Source: Burkholderia sp. FERM BP-3421 (GTDB lineage: Bacteria; Pseudomonadota; Gammaproteobacteria; Burkholderiales; Burkholderiaceae). Taken from it: 64,000 nt of DNA. Below the pieces are notes generated by a model. It was not told where the DNA came from and did not search any database. It worked only from the letters and a program-made list of their open reading frames with translations. The DNA is taken from positions 3,348,001 through 3,412,000 of the forward strand of contig NZ_CP117782.1 in assembly GCF_028657905.1 (NCBI RefSeq). Reading direction: 5' to 3'. Positions 10,235-21,379 of the stretch are shown piece after piece. Within the stretch, counting starts at the first letter, position 1; each line of letters starts with the position of its first letter. The translations under genes were made by a program, and so were the position numbers.

Positions 10235-10630
10235 ATGAGCATGAGTGATCCTATCGCCGATATGCTGACTCGCATCCGCAACGCGCAGATGGTCGAGAAA
10301 GTATCGGTCGCGATGCCCTCGTCGAAGGTCAAGGTTGCAATCGCACAAGTCCTGAAGGACGAAGGTTACATCGACGATTTCGCGGTGAAGAGCGAAGGCG
10401 CCAAGTCCGAGCTGAACATCGCGCTGAAGTACTACGCTGGCCGTCCGGTCATCGAACGCCTCGAGCGCGTGTCGAAGCCGGGCCTGCGCGTGTACCGCGG
10501 CCGCAACGACATTCCGCAGGTCATGAATGGCCTCGGTGTGGCGATCGTGTCGACGCCGAAGGGCGTGATGACCGACCGCAAGGCGCGCGCTACGGGCGTC
10601 GGCGGCGAAGTCATCTGCTACGTCGCTTAA
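10235..10630 (+). CDS. rpsH: 30S ribosomal protein S8
   Basis: 131-residue 16S central-domain binder, starting [18 protein letters not shown]. In E. coli S8 represses the spc operon by binding mRNA at rplE; no obvious copy of that site was identified here by eye. An AGGAG precedes the ATG. Confidence 0.98.
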   Translation: MSMSDPIADMLTRIRNAQMVEKVSVAMPSSKVKVAIAQVLKDEGYIDDFAVKSEGAKSELNIALKYYAGRPVIERLERVSKPGLRVYRGRNDIPQVMNGLGVAIVSTPKGVMTDRKARATGVGGEVICYVA

Positions 10631-10648
10631 CCGAAAGGAGAGAGGAAC

Positions 10649-11179
10649 ATGTCTCGAGTAGGTAAGAGCCCGATCGCGCTGCAAGGCGCGGAAGTCAAGC
10701 TGGCCGACGGTTCGATTACCGTCAAGGGCCCGCTGGGCACCATCACGCAAGCGGTGAACCCGCTCGTGAACGTGGCGAACAACGACGGCACGCTGAACCT
10801 GTCGCCGGTCGACGACAGCCGCGAAGCAAATGCACTGTCGGGCACGATGCGCGCGATCATCGCGAATGCCGTGCACGGCGTGACCAAGGGTTTCGAGCGC
10901 AAGCTGACGCTGGTTGGCGTCGGTTATCGTGCGCAGGCGCAAGGCGACAAGCTGAACCTGTCGCTGGGTTTCTCGCACCCGGTGGTGCACCAGATGCCGG
11001 AAGGCGTCAAGGCTGAAACCCCGACGCAAACCGAAATCGTGATCAAGGGGATCAACAAGCAACAAGTCGGTCAAGTAGCTGCGGAAGTGCGCGGCTACCG
11101 TCCGCCGGAGCCTTACAAGGGCAAGGGCGTGCGCTATTCCGACGAGGTTGTGATCCTCAAAGAAACGAAGAAGAAGTAA
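10649..11179 (+). CDS. rplF: 50S ribosomal protein L6
   Basis: 176-residue two-domain protein starting [11 protein letters not shown]. The C-terminal RNA-binding region [15 protein letters not shown] is conserved. GGAGAGAGG precedes the start. Confidence 0.98.
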   Translation: MSRVGKSPIALQGAEVKLADGSITVKGPLGTITQAVNPLVNVANNDGTLNLSPVDDSREANALSGTMRAIIANAVHGVTKGFERKLTLVGVGYRAQAQGDKLNLSLGFSHPVVHQMPEGVKAETPTQTEIVIKGINKQQVGQVAAEVRGYRPPEPYKGKGVRYSDEVVILKETKKK

Positions 11180-11191
11180 GGGTGCGCAATC

Positions 11192-11557
11192 ATGGATAAG
11201 ACTCAATCTCGCCTGCGCCGCGCTCGCCAGACGCGTATCAAGATCGCTGAGCTGCAGGTCGCGCGTCTCGCCGTGCATCGCACGAATACGCACATCTACG
11301 CTCAAGTGTTCTCGCCCTGCGGCACCAAGGTGCTCGCCAGCGCGTCGACGCTCGAGGCGGAAGTGCGCGCCGAGCTCGCCGACAAGTCGGGCAAGGGCGG
11401 CAATGTTAACGCCGCGACGCTGATCGGCAAGCGTATTGCCGAGAAGGCAAAGGCCGCCGGCATCGAATCCGTCGCCTTCGATCGCTCGGGCTTCCGCTAC
11501 CACGGCCGCGTCAAGGCGCTGGCCGAGGCAGCTCGTGAAGCTGGGCTCAAGTTCTAA
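11192..11557 (+). CDS. rplR: 50S ribosomal protein L18
   Basis: 121-residue 5S rRNA-binding protein. The Arg-rich N-terminus ([15 protein letters not shown]) and the C-terminal [20 protein letters not shown] are typical. Confidence 0.97.
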
Positions 11558-11571
11558 GGAAGGAATTCGTC

Positions 11572-12090
11572 ATGGCAAAGATGCAAGCGAAAGTTCAGGC
11601 TGACGAGCGCGACGACGGCCTTCGCGAAAAGATGATTTCGGTCAACCGCGTGACCAAGGTCGTGAAGGGTGGCCGGATTCTCGGCTTCGCCGCACTGACC
11701 GTGGTCGGCGACGGCGATGGCCGGATCGGTATGGGCAAGGGCAAGGCGAAGGAAGTGCCGGTCGCTGTCCAGAAAGCGATGGAACAGGCGCGCCGCAACA
11801 TGTTCAAGGTGCCGCTCAAGAACGGCACGCTGCAGCACGAAGTGCATGGTAAGCACGGCGCGTCCGCGGTCCTCCTCGCTCCGGCGAAGGACGGTACCGG
11901 CGTGATCGCCGGCGGCCCGATGCGCGCAGTGTTCGACGTGATGGGCGTGCAGAACGTCGTGGCGAAGAGCCACGGTTCGACGAACCCGTACAACCTCGTC
12001 CGTGCGACGCTCGACGGCCTGCGCAAGCAGTCCACCCCGGGCGACATCGCGGCGAAGCGCGGCAAGTCCGTCGAAGATATTTTGGGCTAA
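11572..12090 (+). CDS. rpsE: 30S ribosomal protein S5
   Basis: 172-residue accuracy-related protein with the dsRBD-like S5 domain ([20 protein letters not shown]) and the C-terminal domain. AAGGAAGG lies upstream. Nothing unusual is seen. Confidence 0.98.
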   Translation: MAKMQAKVQADERDDGLREKMISVNRVTKVVKGGRILGFAALTVVGDGDGRIGMGKGKAKEVPVAVQKAMEQARRNMFKVPLKNGTLQHEVHGKHGASAVLLAPAKDGTGVIAGGPMRAVFDVMGVQNVVAKSHGSTNPYNLVRATLDGLRKQSTPGDIAAKRGKSVEDILG

Positions 12091-12105
12091 GCCCGGGTGG
12101 TCACC

Positions 12106-12288
12106 ATGTCTGAAAAAACTGTCAAGGTTCAGCTCGTGAAGAGCCTGATTGGGACCCGCGAAACGCACCGCGCCACCGTGCGCGGTCTGGGTCTGCGTCG
12201 CCTCAATTCGGTCAGCGAGCTTCAGGATACGCCGGCGGTGCGCGGCATGATCAACAAGGTCTCGTACCTCGTTAAGGTCATCGATTAA
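12106..12288 (+). CDS. rpmD: 50S ribosomal protein L30
   Basis: 60-residue L30 beginning [16 protein letters not shown]. The GTG nine bases upstream is in frame, but the ATG at 12106 matches the family start. The Shine-Dalgarno is weak (GGTGG), and coupling to rpsE is likely. Confidence 0.95.
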   Translation: MSEKTVKVQLVKSLIGTRETHRATVRGLGLRRLNSVSELQDTPAVRGMINKVSYLVKVID

Positions 12289-12316
12289 GCGTCCGACTAC
12301 GGATCAAGGAGTTGAT

Positions 12317-12751
12317 ATGGAATTGAATAACCTGAAGCCGGCAGAAGGCGCGAAGCATGCGAAGCGCCGCGTCGGCCGCGGCATCGGTTCGGGCCTCGGC
12401 AAGACGGCTGGCCGTGGTCACAAGGGTCAGAAATCGCGTTCGGGCGGCTTCCACAAGGTCGGCTTCGAAGGCGGTCAGATGCCTCTGCAGCGTCGTCTGC
12501 CGAAGCGTGGCTTCACGTCGCTGACGAAGGAATTCGTCGGTCAAGTGCGCCTCTCCGACCTCGAAAAGCTGCCGGTCGATGAAGTCGATCTGCTCGCACT
12601 GAAGCAAGCCGGCCTGGTCGGCGAGCTGACGAAGAGCGCGAAGATCATCGCCACGGGCGAACTGAAGCGCAAGATCGTCGTGAAGGGTCTCGGCGCCACC
12701 AAGGGTGCGCGCGCCGCGATCGAAGCGGCCGGCGGTTCGTTTGCCGAGTGA
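12317..12751 (+). CDS. rplO: 50S ribosomal protein L15
   Basis: 144-residue L15 with the glycine/arginine-rich N-terminal extension ([20 protein letters not shown]) that penetrates the rRNA, and the globular C-terminal domain. AAGGAG lies upstream. Confidence 0.98.
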   Translation: MELNNLKPAEGAKHAKRRVGRGIGSGLGKTAGRGHKGQKSRSGGFHKVGFEGGQMPLQRRLPKRGFTSLTKEFVGQVRLSDLEKLPVDEVDLLALKQAGLVGELTKSAKIIATGELKRKIVVKGLGATKGARAAIEAAGGSFAE

Positions 12752-12795
12752 CACGCCTAGCGTGCCGTCACTAGCATTTGCATCGGAGAAGGTAC

Positions 12796-14142
12796 TTGGC
12801 TAACAGCCCGAGTCTCGCAAAACCCGGTCGAAGCACGGCGAAGTTCGGCGATCTGCGCCGGCGTGCAATGTTCTTGCTGCTGGCGCTGATCGTCTACCGT
12901 ATCGGCGCGCATATCCCGGTGCCGGGCATCGATCCTGATGAACTGGCGAAGCTGTTCCAGAGTCAGGCGGGCGGCATCCTGGGCATGTTCAACATGTTCT
13001 CGGGTGGCGCGCTGTCCCGCTTCACGATCTTCGCGCTGGGGATCATGCCGTACATCTCGGCGTCGATCATCATGCAGTTGCTGGCGATCGTCTCGCCGCA
13101 GCTGGAAGCGCTGAAGAAGGAAGGGCAGGCCGGACAACGGAAGATCACGCAGTACACGCGGGTGTTCACCGTGGTGCTCGCGACCTTCCAGGCATTCGGC
13201 ATTGCCGCCGCATTGGAGAATCAGCCTGGGCTCGTCACCGATCCCGGCATGGTGTTCCGGCTCACCACGGTGGTTACGCTGGTGACGGGCACGATGTTCC
13301 TGATGTGGCTGGGTGAGCAGATCACTGAACGGGGTCTGGGCAACGGCATCTCGATCATCATCTTCGGCGGGATCGCGGCAGGGTTCCCGAATGCCGTGGG
13401 TGGTTTGTTCGAGCTGGTGCGTACGGGTTCGATGAGCATCATTTCGGCGATCATCATCGTCGTCCTGATTGCTGCGGTGACTTACCTGGTCGTGTTCATC
13501 GAACGCGGTCAGCGCAAGATCCTCGTGAACTACGCGAAGCGCCAGGTCGGCAACAAGATCTACGGCGGGCAGTCGTCGCACCTGCCGCTGAAGTTGAACA
13601 TGTCGGGCGTGATTCCGCCGATCTTCGCATCGTCGATCATCCTGTTCCCGGCAACGATCCTGAGCTGGTTCAGCTCGGGTGAACGCAAGAGCTGGTTCTC
13701 CGACACGCTGCACAACGTGGCGGAAGCACTGAAGCCGGGCCAGCCGGTGTATGTGCTGCTGTACACGCTGGCAATCGTGTTTTTCTGCTTCTTCTACACC
13801 GCGCTGGTGTTCAACAGCAGAGAAACCGCGGACAACCTGAAGAAGAGCGGCGCGTTCGTTCCTGGCATTCGCCCGGGCGACCAGACCGCGCGATATATCG
13901 ACCGCATCCTCACGCGTCTGACGCTGGCCGGTGCGATCTACATCGTCTTCGTGTGTCTGCTGCCGGAATTCCTGGTGCTGCGCTGGAATGTGCCGTTTTA
14001 TTTTGGTGGAACGTCGCTGCTGATCATTGTCGTCGTCACGATGGACTTCATGGCGCAGGTGCAGTCGTACGTGATGTCGCAACAGTATGAGTCGCTGCTC
14101 AAGAAAGCCAATTTCAAGGGCGGCAACGTCCCAATGCGTTGA
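12796..14142 (+). CDS. secY: Preprotein translocase subunit SecY
   Basis: Inner-membrane channel subunit of SecYEG. I start it at TTG 12796 ([13 protein letters not shown]), giving 448 residues, because GGAGAAGG sits 6-13 bases upstream; the frame is open slightly further. About ten transmembrane segments are visible. The cytosolic loop [19 protein letters not shown] and the C-terminal [14 protein letters not shown] are canonical. It is the usual terminal large gene of the spc block. Confidence 0.97.
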   Translation: MANSPSLAKPGRSTAKFGDLRRRAMFLLLALIVYRIGAHIPVPGIDPDELAKLFQSQAGGILGMFNMFSGGALSRFTIFALGIMPYISASIIMQLLAIVSPQLEALKKEGQAGQRKITQYTRVFTVVLATFQAFGIAAALENQPGLVTDPGMVFRLTTVVTLVTGTMFLMWLGEQITERGLGNGISIIIFGGIAAGFPNAVGGLFELVRTGSMSIISAIIIVVLIAAVTYLVVFIERGQRKILVNYAKRQVGNKIYGGQSSHLPLKLNMSGVIPPIFASSIILFPATILSWFSSGERKSWFSDTLHNVAEALKPGQPVYVLLYTLAIVFFCFFYTALVFNSRETADNLKKSGAFVPGIRPGDQTARYIDRILTRLTLAGAIYIVFVCLLPEFLVLRWNVPFYFGGTSLLIIVVVTMDFMAQVQSYVMSQQYESLLKKANFKGGNVPMR

Positions 14143-14151
14143 TAAAAAGAT

Positions 14152-14370
14152 ATGGCCAAGGACGATGTAATCCAGATGCAGGGAGAGGTGATCGAAAACC
14201 TTCCGAATGCGACCTTCCGTGTGAAGCTGGAAAACGGCCATGTCGTATTGGGGCATATCTCCGGGAAGATGCGGATGCACTACATCCGCATCCTGCCGGG
14301 CGACAAGGTGACGGTTGAGTTGACGCCTTACGATCTGTCGCGTGCGCGGATCGTGTTCCGGGCGAAGTGA
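14152..14370 (+). CDS. infA: Translation initiation factor IF-1
   Basis: 72-residue OB-fold protein that binds the ribosomal A site during initiation. It reads [20 protein letters not shown] at the start and carries the RNA-contacting [14 protein letters not shown] segment. It lies between secY and rpmJ, the usual betaproteobacterial position. Confidence 0.97.
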   Translation: MAKDDVIQMQGEVIENLPNATFRVKLENGHVVLGHISGKMRMHYIRILPGDKVTVELTPYDLSRARIVFRAK

Positions 14371-14390
14371 TTTGAAAAAAGGGTAATATC

Positions 14391-14507
14391 ATGAAAGTGA
14401 TGGCATCGGTTAAGCGCATTTGCCGCAATTGCAAGATCATCAAGCGCAAGGGCGTGGTCCGCGTGATCTGCAGTTCGGATCCGCGCCACAAGCAGCGTCA
14501 AGGCTGA
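14391..14507 (+). CDS. rpmJ: 50S ribosomal protein L36, zinc-binding form
   Basis: A 38-residue [23 protein letters not shown] onward, ending HKQRQG. The zinc ribbon ligands are C-X2-C (CRNC), then C and H in ICSSDPRH. This C+ form is normally replaced by a zinc-free paralogue under zinc limitation when the genome has one. It lies between infA and rpsM as expected. Confidence 0.96.
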
Positions 14508-14546
14508 CCGCGCGTTTTGTTTGCGCTTTTTGTTTGAGGAAAAACA

Positions 14547-14912
14547 ATGGCTCGTATTGCAGGGGTTAACATCCCGAATCACCAGCATACCGAAATCGGC
14601 CTGACGGCCATCTTCGGTATCGGTCGCACGCGCGCACGCGACATCTGCGTGTCTTCCGGCGTCGCGTTCTCGAAGAAGGTCAAGGACCTGACCGACGCAG
14701 ACCTCGAAAAGCTGCGTGAAGAAGTGGGCAAGTTTGTCGTCGAAGGCGATCTGCGCCGTGAAGTGACGATGAACATCAAGCGTCTGATGGACCTGGGCTG
14801 CTATCGCGGCGTACGTCACCGTAAGGGTCTGCCGATGCGTGGCCAGCGCACCCGCACGAACGCACGTACCCGCAAGGGTCCGCGTCGCGCAGCGCAAGCG
14901 CTGAAGAAATAA
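14547..14912 (+). CDS. rpsM: 30S ribosomal protein S13
   Basis: 121-residue head protein contacting P-site tRNA and L5. It begins [19 protein letters not shown]; the C-terminal basic tail [17 protein letters not shown] is typical. TGAGG upstream serves as Shine-Dalgarno. Confidence 0.98.
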   Translation: MARIAGVNIPNHQHTEIGLTAIFGIGRTRARDICVSSGVAFSKKVKDLTDADLEKLREEVGKFVVEGDLRREVTMNIKRLMDLGCYRGVRHRKGLPMRGQRTRTNARTRKGPRRAAQALKK

Positions 14913-14940
14913 GCGGCACTGACAGTTACAGGAAAACGTA

Positions 14941-15342
14941 ATGGCTAAGGCTTCCAACTCGGCGGCGCAACGCGTTCGCAAGAAGGTAAAGAAGAACGTC
15001 GCGGAAGGCGTGGTTCACGTCCACGCTTCGTTCAACAACACGATCATCACGATCACCGATCGCCAAGGCAACGCGCTGGCATGGGCGACGTCGGGCGGTC
15101 AGGGCTTCAAGGGCTCGCGCAAATCGACGCCGTTCGCCGCTCAGGTTGCAGCCGAGTCGGCCGGTCGCGTGGCGATGGAATATGGCGTGAAGAATCTGGA
15201 AGTGCGGATCAAGGGCCCCGGCCCGGGTCGCGAATCGGCAGTGCGCGCACTGCACGGTCTCGGGATCAAGATCACCGCGATTTCGGACGTCACCCCGATT
15301 CCGCACAACGGCTGCCGTCCGCCGAAGCGTCGCCGCATCTAA
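14941..15342 (+). CDS. rpsK: 30S ribosomal protein S11
   Basis: 133-residue platform protein. The conserved segment [20 protein letters not shown] and the C-terminal [15 protein letters not shown] are present. ACAGGA lies upstream of the start. Confidence 0.98.
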   Translation: MAKASNSAAQRVRKKVKKNVAEGVVHVHASFNNTIITITDRQGNALAWATSGGQGFKGSRKSTPFAAQVAAESAGRVAMEYGVKNLEVRIKGPGPGRESAVRALHGLGIKITAISDVTPIPHNGCRPPKRRRI

Positions 15343-15358
15343 GGATGCGTGGGCGTGA

Positions 15359-15456
15359 TGCCTGTCGCCGCGCTGCGTCGACGGGCAGAAGCATTTTGAT
15401 TGACTAAGTCCACCGTTCGCCCCAAAGGGTGCGGACTAGCGCGGAGCCGATCCGCG
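15359..15456 (+). promoter_or_regulatory. Three-hairpin leader between rpsK and rpsD
   Basis: The 138-bp gap holds three consecutive hairpins: TGCC-GTCG (15359-15367) with CGAC-GGCA (15379-15387); GTCC (15408-15411) with GGAC (15433-15436), enclosing CCC/GGG; and CGCGGA (15440-15445) with TCCGCG (15451-15456). No T-tract follows. S4 is a known translational repressor of the alpha operon in other bacteria, so an S4-responsive leader is a reasonable but untested guess. Confidence 0.35.
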
Positions 15457-15480
15457 TGATGCTAGATAAAGGAATGTAAC

Positions 15481-16104
<624 letters not shown>

Positions 16105-16114
16105 ACCGATTGAT

Positions 16115-16167
16115 AGCCGAGGCATCCTGGGTTGCGTTCCGCAATGCAGGGCCTCGGCTGTTTATTT
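16115..16167 (+). terminator. Terminator-like hairpin between rpsD and rpoA
   Basis: A 9-bp stem, AGCCGAGGC (16115-16123) with GCCTCGGCT (16151-16159), encloses CCTG/CAGG and TTGCG/CGCAA. It is followed by GTTTATTTT. The structure and imperfect T-tract suggest partial termination (attenuation) before rpoA. A second hairpin, GTTAC/GTAAC, follows near 16174-16201. Confidence 0.55.
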
Positions 16168-16229
16168 TCTGGTTGTTACCGGTCAGCCTTATCGGTGTAA
16201 CGAGCCGAGGGTATTGAAAAGGAAAACCT

Positions 16230-17207
16230 ATGCAAACCAGTTTGTTGAAACCCAAGATCATCTCCGTGGAATCGCTGGGCGAGAACCATGCGAAAGTGGT
16301 CATGGAGCCGTTCGAACGCGGCTACGGCCATACCTTGGGCAATGCGCTCCGTCGCGTGCTGCTGTCGTCGATGGTGGGCTACGCGCCGACCGAAGTGACG
16401 ATCGCGGGCGTGGTGCACGAGTATTCGACGCTTGACGGTGTGCAAGAGGACGTCGTCAACCTGCTGCTGAACCTGAAGGGCGTGGTGTTCAAGCTGCACA
16501 ACCGCGACGAAGTCACGGTGACGCTGCGCAAGGAAGGCGAAGGCGTCGTGACCGCGGGCGACATCGAGCTCGCGCACGACTGCGAAGTCATCAACCCGAA
16601 TCACGTGATCGCGCATCTGTCGAAGGGCGGCAAGCTCGACGTTCAGATCAAGATCGAGAAGGGCCGCGGCTATGTGCCGGGCAACGTGCGCCGCTACGGC
16701 GAGGAAACCGCCAAGATCATCGGCCGCATCGTGCTGGACGCGTCGTTCTCGCCGGTTCGCCGCGTGAGCTACGCCGTTGAAAGCGCACGGGTCGAGCAGC
16801 GTACCGACCTCGACAAGCTCGTGATGAACATCGAAACGAGCGGCGTGATCACCCCGGAAGAAGCGATCCGCCAGTCGGCCCGCATCCTGGTCGATCAGCT
16901 GTCGGTGTTCGCGGCGCTGGAAGGCACGGAAACGACCGCGGAAGCGCCGTCGCGCGCCCCGCAGATCGATCCGATCCTGCTGCGTCCGGTGGACGATCTC
17001 GAGCTGACGGTTCGTTCGGCGAACTGCCTGAAGGCCGAGAACATCTACTACATCGGCGACCTGATCCAGCGCACGGAAAACGAGCTGCTGAAGACGCCGA
17101 ACCTCGGCCGCAAGTCGCTGAACGAGATCAAGGAAGTGCTCGCTTCCCGCGGTCTCACGCTGGGCATGAAGCTCGAAAACTGGCCGCCGGCCGGTCTCGA
17201 CAAGTAA
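16230..17207 (+). CDS. rpoA: RNA polymerase alpha subunit
   Basis: 325 residues. The N-terminal assembly domain includes [20 protein letters not shown] (residues about 31-50). A linker lies near residues 235-250. The C-terminal domain binds UP elements and activators, with the DNA-contact segment [27 protein letters not shown] lies before the ATG. It is flanked by terminator-like hairpins on both sides. Confidence 0.99.
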   Translation: MQTSLLKPKIISVESLGENHAKVVMEPFERGYGHTLGNALRRVLLSSMVGYAPTEVTIAGVVHEYSTLDGVQEDVVNLLLNLKGVVFKLHNRDEVTVTLRKEGEGVVTAGDIELAHDCEVINPNHVIAHLSKGGKLDVQIKIEKGRGYVPGNVRRYGEETAKIIGRIVLDASFSPVRRVSYAVESARVEQRTDLDKLVMNIETSGVITPEEAIRQSARILVDQLSVFAALEGTETTAEAPSRAPQIDPILLRPVDDLELTVRSANCLKAENIYYIGDLIQRTENELLKTPNLGRKSLNEIKEVLASRGLTLGMKLENWPPAGLDK

Positions 17208-17231
17208 TTCCGGCTGTAGCAGTCGCTGGTC

Positions 17232-17272
17232 AAGATGCGGATTTTCCTTTAAAATCCGCATCTTGCTTTTTT
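17232..17272 (+). terminator. Intrinsic terminator between rpoA and rplQ
   Basis: A 14-bp perfect stem, AAGATGCGGATTTT (17232-17245) with AAAATCCGCATCTT (17251-17264), with loop CCTTT, followed by GCTTTTTTC. This is a textbook intrinsic terminator lying inside an otherwise contiguous alpha gene cluster, 75 bp before rplQ. Confidence 0.88.
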
Positions 17273-17346
17273 CGTTACCGGCCCGTGCACCGCTTTGCAG
17301 GTGCGATAGAAGAGCTGGATCAAAACTTTGAATCTAGGAAACTGAA

Positions 17347-17742
17347 ATGCGCCATCGTCATGGTCTGCGGAAACTGAACCGCACGAGCAGCCACCGTCTG
17401 GCTATGCTCCGTAACATGTCCAACTCGCTGATCGAGCACGAAGTCATCAAGACGACGCTGCCGAAGGCCAAGGAACTCCGCAAGGTCGTCGAGCCGCTGA
17501 TCACGCTCGGCAAGAAGCCGTCGCTGGCGAACCGCCGCCTCGCGTTCAACCGCCTGCGTGACCGTGATTCGGTCGCGAAGTTGTTCGACGTGCTGGGCCC
17601 GCGCTTCGCAAACCGCCCGGGCGGTTACCTGCGCATCCTGAAGTTCGGCTTCCGCGTGGGCGACAACGCGCCGATGGCACTGATCGAACTGCTCGATCGT
17701 CCGGAAGTCGACGAAGCGGAAAACATCCAGGAAGCCGAATAA
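17347..17742 (+). CDS. rplQ: 50S ribosomal protein L17
   Basis: 131-residue L17 starting [20 protein letters not shown], the last gene of the alpha cluster. A strong terminator precedes it, so it depends either on readthrough or on a promoter within 17273-17346, where I see no convincing pair of boxes. An intrinsic terminator also follows it. Confidence 0.97.
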   Translation: MRHRHGLRKLNRTSSHRLAMLRNMSNSLIEHEVIKTTLPKAKELRKVVEPLITLGKKPSLANRRLAFNRLRDRDSVAKLFDVLGPRFANRPGGYLRILKFGFRVGDNAPMALIELLDRPEVDEAENIQEAE

Positions 17743-17763
17743 GTTTCACCTCGGCAGGACTGC

Positions 17764-17796
17764 AAAAGGGTCAAGCGCATGCTTGACCCTTTTTGT
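17764..17796 (+). terminator. Intrinsic terminator ending the ribosomal clusters
   Basis: A perfect 13-bp stem, AAAAGGGTCAAGC (17764-17776) with GCTTGACCCTTTT (17781-17793), and loop GCAT. The T-tract overlaps the stem and continues to 17794. It closes the alpha operon. Confidence 0.92.
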
Positions 17797-17880
17797 TTGT
17801 GCGTCGTGCCCGTTGTTTAGGCAGACGCCTTGCGCGTGCGCTACGATATGACGTTTCGACAGGTCGCTGGAGGACCGCCG

Positions 17881-18207
17881 ATGGTCGTGATTCTGATGCT
17901 GACGACGGTGCCCGACGCGGCCGTCGCGCAGGCGCTGGCCGAGAGCGCGCTGGCCGCGCGGCTCGCGGCGTGCGTGTCCGAGCAGGGCACGGTGCGCTCG
18001 CGCTATCACTGGCAGGGCAAGATCGAGACGGGCGAGGAGATCCAGCTGCTGTTCAAGACCAGCGCGGCCCGCGCGCTGGAACTCGAGCGTCACATCCGAG
18101 CTCACCATCCGTACGACACGCCCGAAATCCTCTCCTGGCAGGCAACCGCATCGGACGCCTACGGCCAGTGGGTCGCCACTGAAACCCAACGCGCATTCCA
18201 TGTCTAA
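17881..18207 (+). CDS. cutA: Divalent-cation tolerance protein CutA
   Basis: 108-residue trimeric CutA1 protein: VVILMLTTVPDAAVAQALAE at the start, YHWQGKIETGEEIQLLFKT in the middle, and the conserved HPYDTPEI motif. I start it at 17881 because GGAGG lies just upstream and the family starts directly at this beta strand; the frame is open 51 bases earlier. It overlaps dsbD by 8 bp, so the two are coupled, as seen in other proteobacteria. Its biochemical role is not settled. Confidence 0.93.
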   Translation: MVVILMLTTVPDAAVAQALAESALAARLAACVSEQGTVRSRYHWQGKIETGEEIQLLFKTSAARALELERHIRAHHPYDTPEILSWQATASDAYGQWVATETQRAFHV

Positions 18208-20065
18208 TCGTCTTTCGCTTCGTCTGTTCCGCGTGCCGCGCGTGCTGTTCGCCGGTTTCTCGCTGTTTGTCCTGCTGCTGGGTTTCGGGGCCGCTGCGCG
18301 CGCCGCGGACGATTTCCTCGATCCCGCGGTTGCCTTCAAGTTCAGCTCGAGCGAGGCGCCGGGACAGGTCGACCTCCACTACACGATCGCCGACGGCTAT
18401 TACATGTACCGCGAGCGCTTCGTGATCGCGGTGAAGAGCGGCGCCGCGGCGCTCGGCGAGCCGCAGATGCCGGCCGGCCATACCAAGTTCGACCAGACCT
18501 TCCAGAAGGAGGTCGAGACCTACCGGGGCGAACTGACGATCCACGTGCCCGTGAAGCAGGCGTCGGGGCCGTTCGAGCTGTCGGTCACGTCGCAGGGCTG
18601 CGCGGACGAAGGCATCTGTTATCCGCCCGCCGAGCACGTCGTGAAGATCTCGGGGGCGGCGCTGGGCGCGGCCGGCGCGGCGCTGACCGCCGCCGCGCCC
18701 ACGACGCCGCATGCGGACGACGGCAGCTGGTACGAGCGCGTGACGAGCGCCGACTACGCGCAGTCGCTCCTCGAAGGCCACGGCTTCCTGACGATCATCG
18801 CGCTCTACTTCGTCGCCGGGATGGTGCTGAGCCTGCTGCCCTGCTCGTACCCGATGATCCCGATTCTGTCCGCCATCGTCATCGGAGAAGGCACGCGGGC
18901 CACTCGCGCACGCGGCTTCGCGTTGTCGCTGACCTACGTGCTCGGCATGGCGCTCGTCTATACGGCGCTCGGCATCGCGGCGGCGCTGGTCGGGCAGAGC
19001 CTCGGCGCCTGGCTGCAAAACCCGTGGGTGCTCGGCGCGTTCGGCGCGCTGCTCACCGTTTTCGCGCTGACCCTGATCGGCGGGATCGACCTCGCGCTGC
19101 CGCAGCGCTGGCAGGACGGCGCCGCGCAGGCGTCGAACCGTCGCTCGGGCGGGCGTTTCCTGGCGGTGGCGACGATGGGCGCGCTGTCGGCGCTGGTCGT
19201 CGGCGCCTGCATGACCGCGCCGCTGTTCGCGGTGCTCGCGTTCATCGCGCATACCGGCAACGCACTTCTCGGCGGCGCAGCGCTGTTTGCGATGGGGCTC
19301 GGCCTCGGCGTTCCGCTGCTGATCATCGGGCTCGGCGCCGGCACCGTGCTGCCGCGCGCGGGCGCGTGGATGGACGGCGTCAAGGTGTTCTTCGGCGTGG
19401 TGCTGCTCGCGGCCGCGCTGTGGATCGTCTGGCCGGTGCTCGGGGCGGTCGCGCAGCTCGGCCTGAGCGCGTTGTGGCTGTTGGTCGCCGCGGCCGCGCT
19501 GGGGTTGTTCACGCCGCAATCGGGCGGTGCGTCGGTGTGGCGGCGTCTCGGGCGCGGCTTCGGCGCGGCGCTCGCGATCTGGGCGGCGACCCTGCTCGTC
19601 GGCCTGGCGGCCGGCTCGTCCGACCCGCTGCGCCCGCTCGCGGTGCTGGCCGCGCGGGCGCCGGCCGGCGCCGCCGCCTCGGCGGCGCATGAAGGTCCGG
19701 CGTTCGCGGCGGTGCGTTCGAGCGCCGAACTGGATCAGGTGCTGAAGCAGGCGACGCAGCCCGTGATGCTCGATTTCTACGCCGACTGGTGCGTGAGCTG
19801 CAAGGAGATGGAGCACCTGACCTTTACCGACCCGCGCGTCTCGGCGCGGCTCGCGCAGATGCAACTGGTGCGCGCGGACGTCACAGCGAACAACGCGGAC
19901 GACCAGGCGCTGCTCAAGCGCTTCGGCCTGTTCGGGCCGCCGGGGATCATCGTCTTCCGCGACGGCAAGGAACTGGGCCGGGTGGTCGGTTATCAGGCCG
20001 CCGATCGCTTCCTGCGCAGCCTCGACCGCGTGGCGGCATCGGACGGCAGCGCGCAGACATCGTAA
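18200..20065 (+). CDS. dsbD: Thiol:disulfide interchange reductase DsbD
   Basis: 621-residue membrane protein that moves electrons from cytoplasmic thioredoxin to the periplasm. A signal peptide covers residues 1-35 (cleavage after ARA). The N-terminal Ig-like domain has Cys134 and Cys140 (CADEGIC). A membrane domain of about eight helices carries Cys215 (LLPCSYPMIP) and Cys337 (GACMTAPLF). The C-terminal thioredoxin domain carries CVSC at 531-534. All six catalytic cysteines are present. In this operon context it can feed cytochrome c maturation by ResB/CcsA further downstream. Confidence 0.97.
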   Translation: MSNRLSLRLFRVPRVLFAGFSLFVLLLGFGAAARAADDFLDPAVAFKFSSSEAPGQVDLHYTIADGYYMYRERFVIAVKSGAAALGEPQMPAGHTKFDQTFQKEVETYRGELTIHVPVKQASGPFELSVTSQGCADEGICYPPAEHVVKISGAALGAAGAALTAAAPTTPHADDGSWYERVTSADYAQSLLEGHGFLTIIALYFVAGMVLSLLPCSYPMIPILSAIVIGEGTRATRARGFALSLTYVLGMALVYTALGIAAALVGQSLGAWLQNPWVLGAFGALLTVFALTLIGGIDLALPQRWQDGAAQASNRRSGGRFLAVATMGALSALVVGACMTAPLFAVLAFIAHTGNALLGGAALFAMGLGLGVPLLIIGLGAGTVLPRAGAWMDGVKVFFGVVLLAAALWIVWPVLGAVAQLGLSALWLLVAAAALGLFTPQSGGASVWRRLGRGFGAALAIWAATLLVGLAAGSSDPLRPLAVLAARAPAGAAASAAHEGPAFAAVRSSAELDQVLKQATQPVMLDFYADWCVSCKEMEHLTFTDPRVSARLAQMQLVRADVTANNADDQALLKRFGLFGPPGIIVFRDGKELGRVVGYQAADRFLRSLDRVAASDGSAQTS

Positions 20066-20078
20066 GCGGCGCGCCATG

Positions 20079-20116
20079 AAAAACGGCGAGCCCTGCGAAG
20101 GGCCCGCCGTTTTTTT
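20079..20116. terminator. Bidirectional terminator between dsbD and hemB
   Basis: AAAACGGCG-GCCC pairs with GGGC-CGCCGTTTT around the loop TGCGAA, with A and T runs on both sides. It can terminate dsbD on the plus strand and hemB on the minus strand. Confidence 0.88.
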
Positions 20117-20134
20117 CGCCGATACGGCGCGGGC

Positions 20135-21215
<1,081 letters not shown>

Positions 21216-21320
21216 CGAGCATCGCGTATTACGCGATGTTCCCCGCTTCTCCTCCCTGAGCGGGTGCCTGTCGTTTTTCGATTAGGCTGTTTGACCCGCC
21301 GGAATACGGCGGGTTTTTTT
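21216..21320 (+). ncRNA. Candidate small RNA with anti-Shine-Dalgarno loop
   Basis: About 105 nt between hemB and engB, coding for no protein, with three hairpins in series. The first is CATCGCG (21220-21226) with CGCGATG (21232-21238). The second is CCCGCT (21242-21247) with AGCGGG (21259-21264), whose loop carries CUCCUCCCU. The third is CCCGCCG/CGGCGGG followed by seven T (21295-21320), an intrinsic terminator. The exposed CUCCUCCC is complementary to Shine-Dalgarno sequences, the hallmark of the cuckoo-type sRNAs described in alphaproteobacteria and of C-rich-loop sRNAs in general. Expression is inferred. Confidence 0.65.
21295..21320 (+). terminator. Intrinsic terminator of the sRNA candidate
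   Basis: Stem CCCGCCG (21295-21301) with CGGCGGG (21307-21313), loop GAATA, then TTTTTTT. No protein gene precedes it on this strand, so it needs another plus-strand transcript; that is the main argument for the small RNA. Confidence 0.88.
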
Positions 21321-21379
21321 ATGAGCCCAACGAATGGCAGGTGCCGTCAGGAGCGCGTCCCATCGGACGCGTTGCCCGC

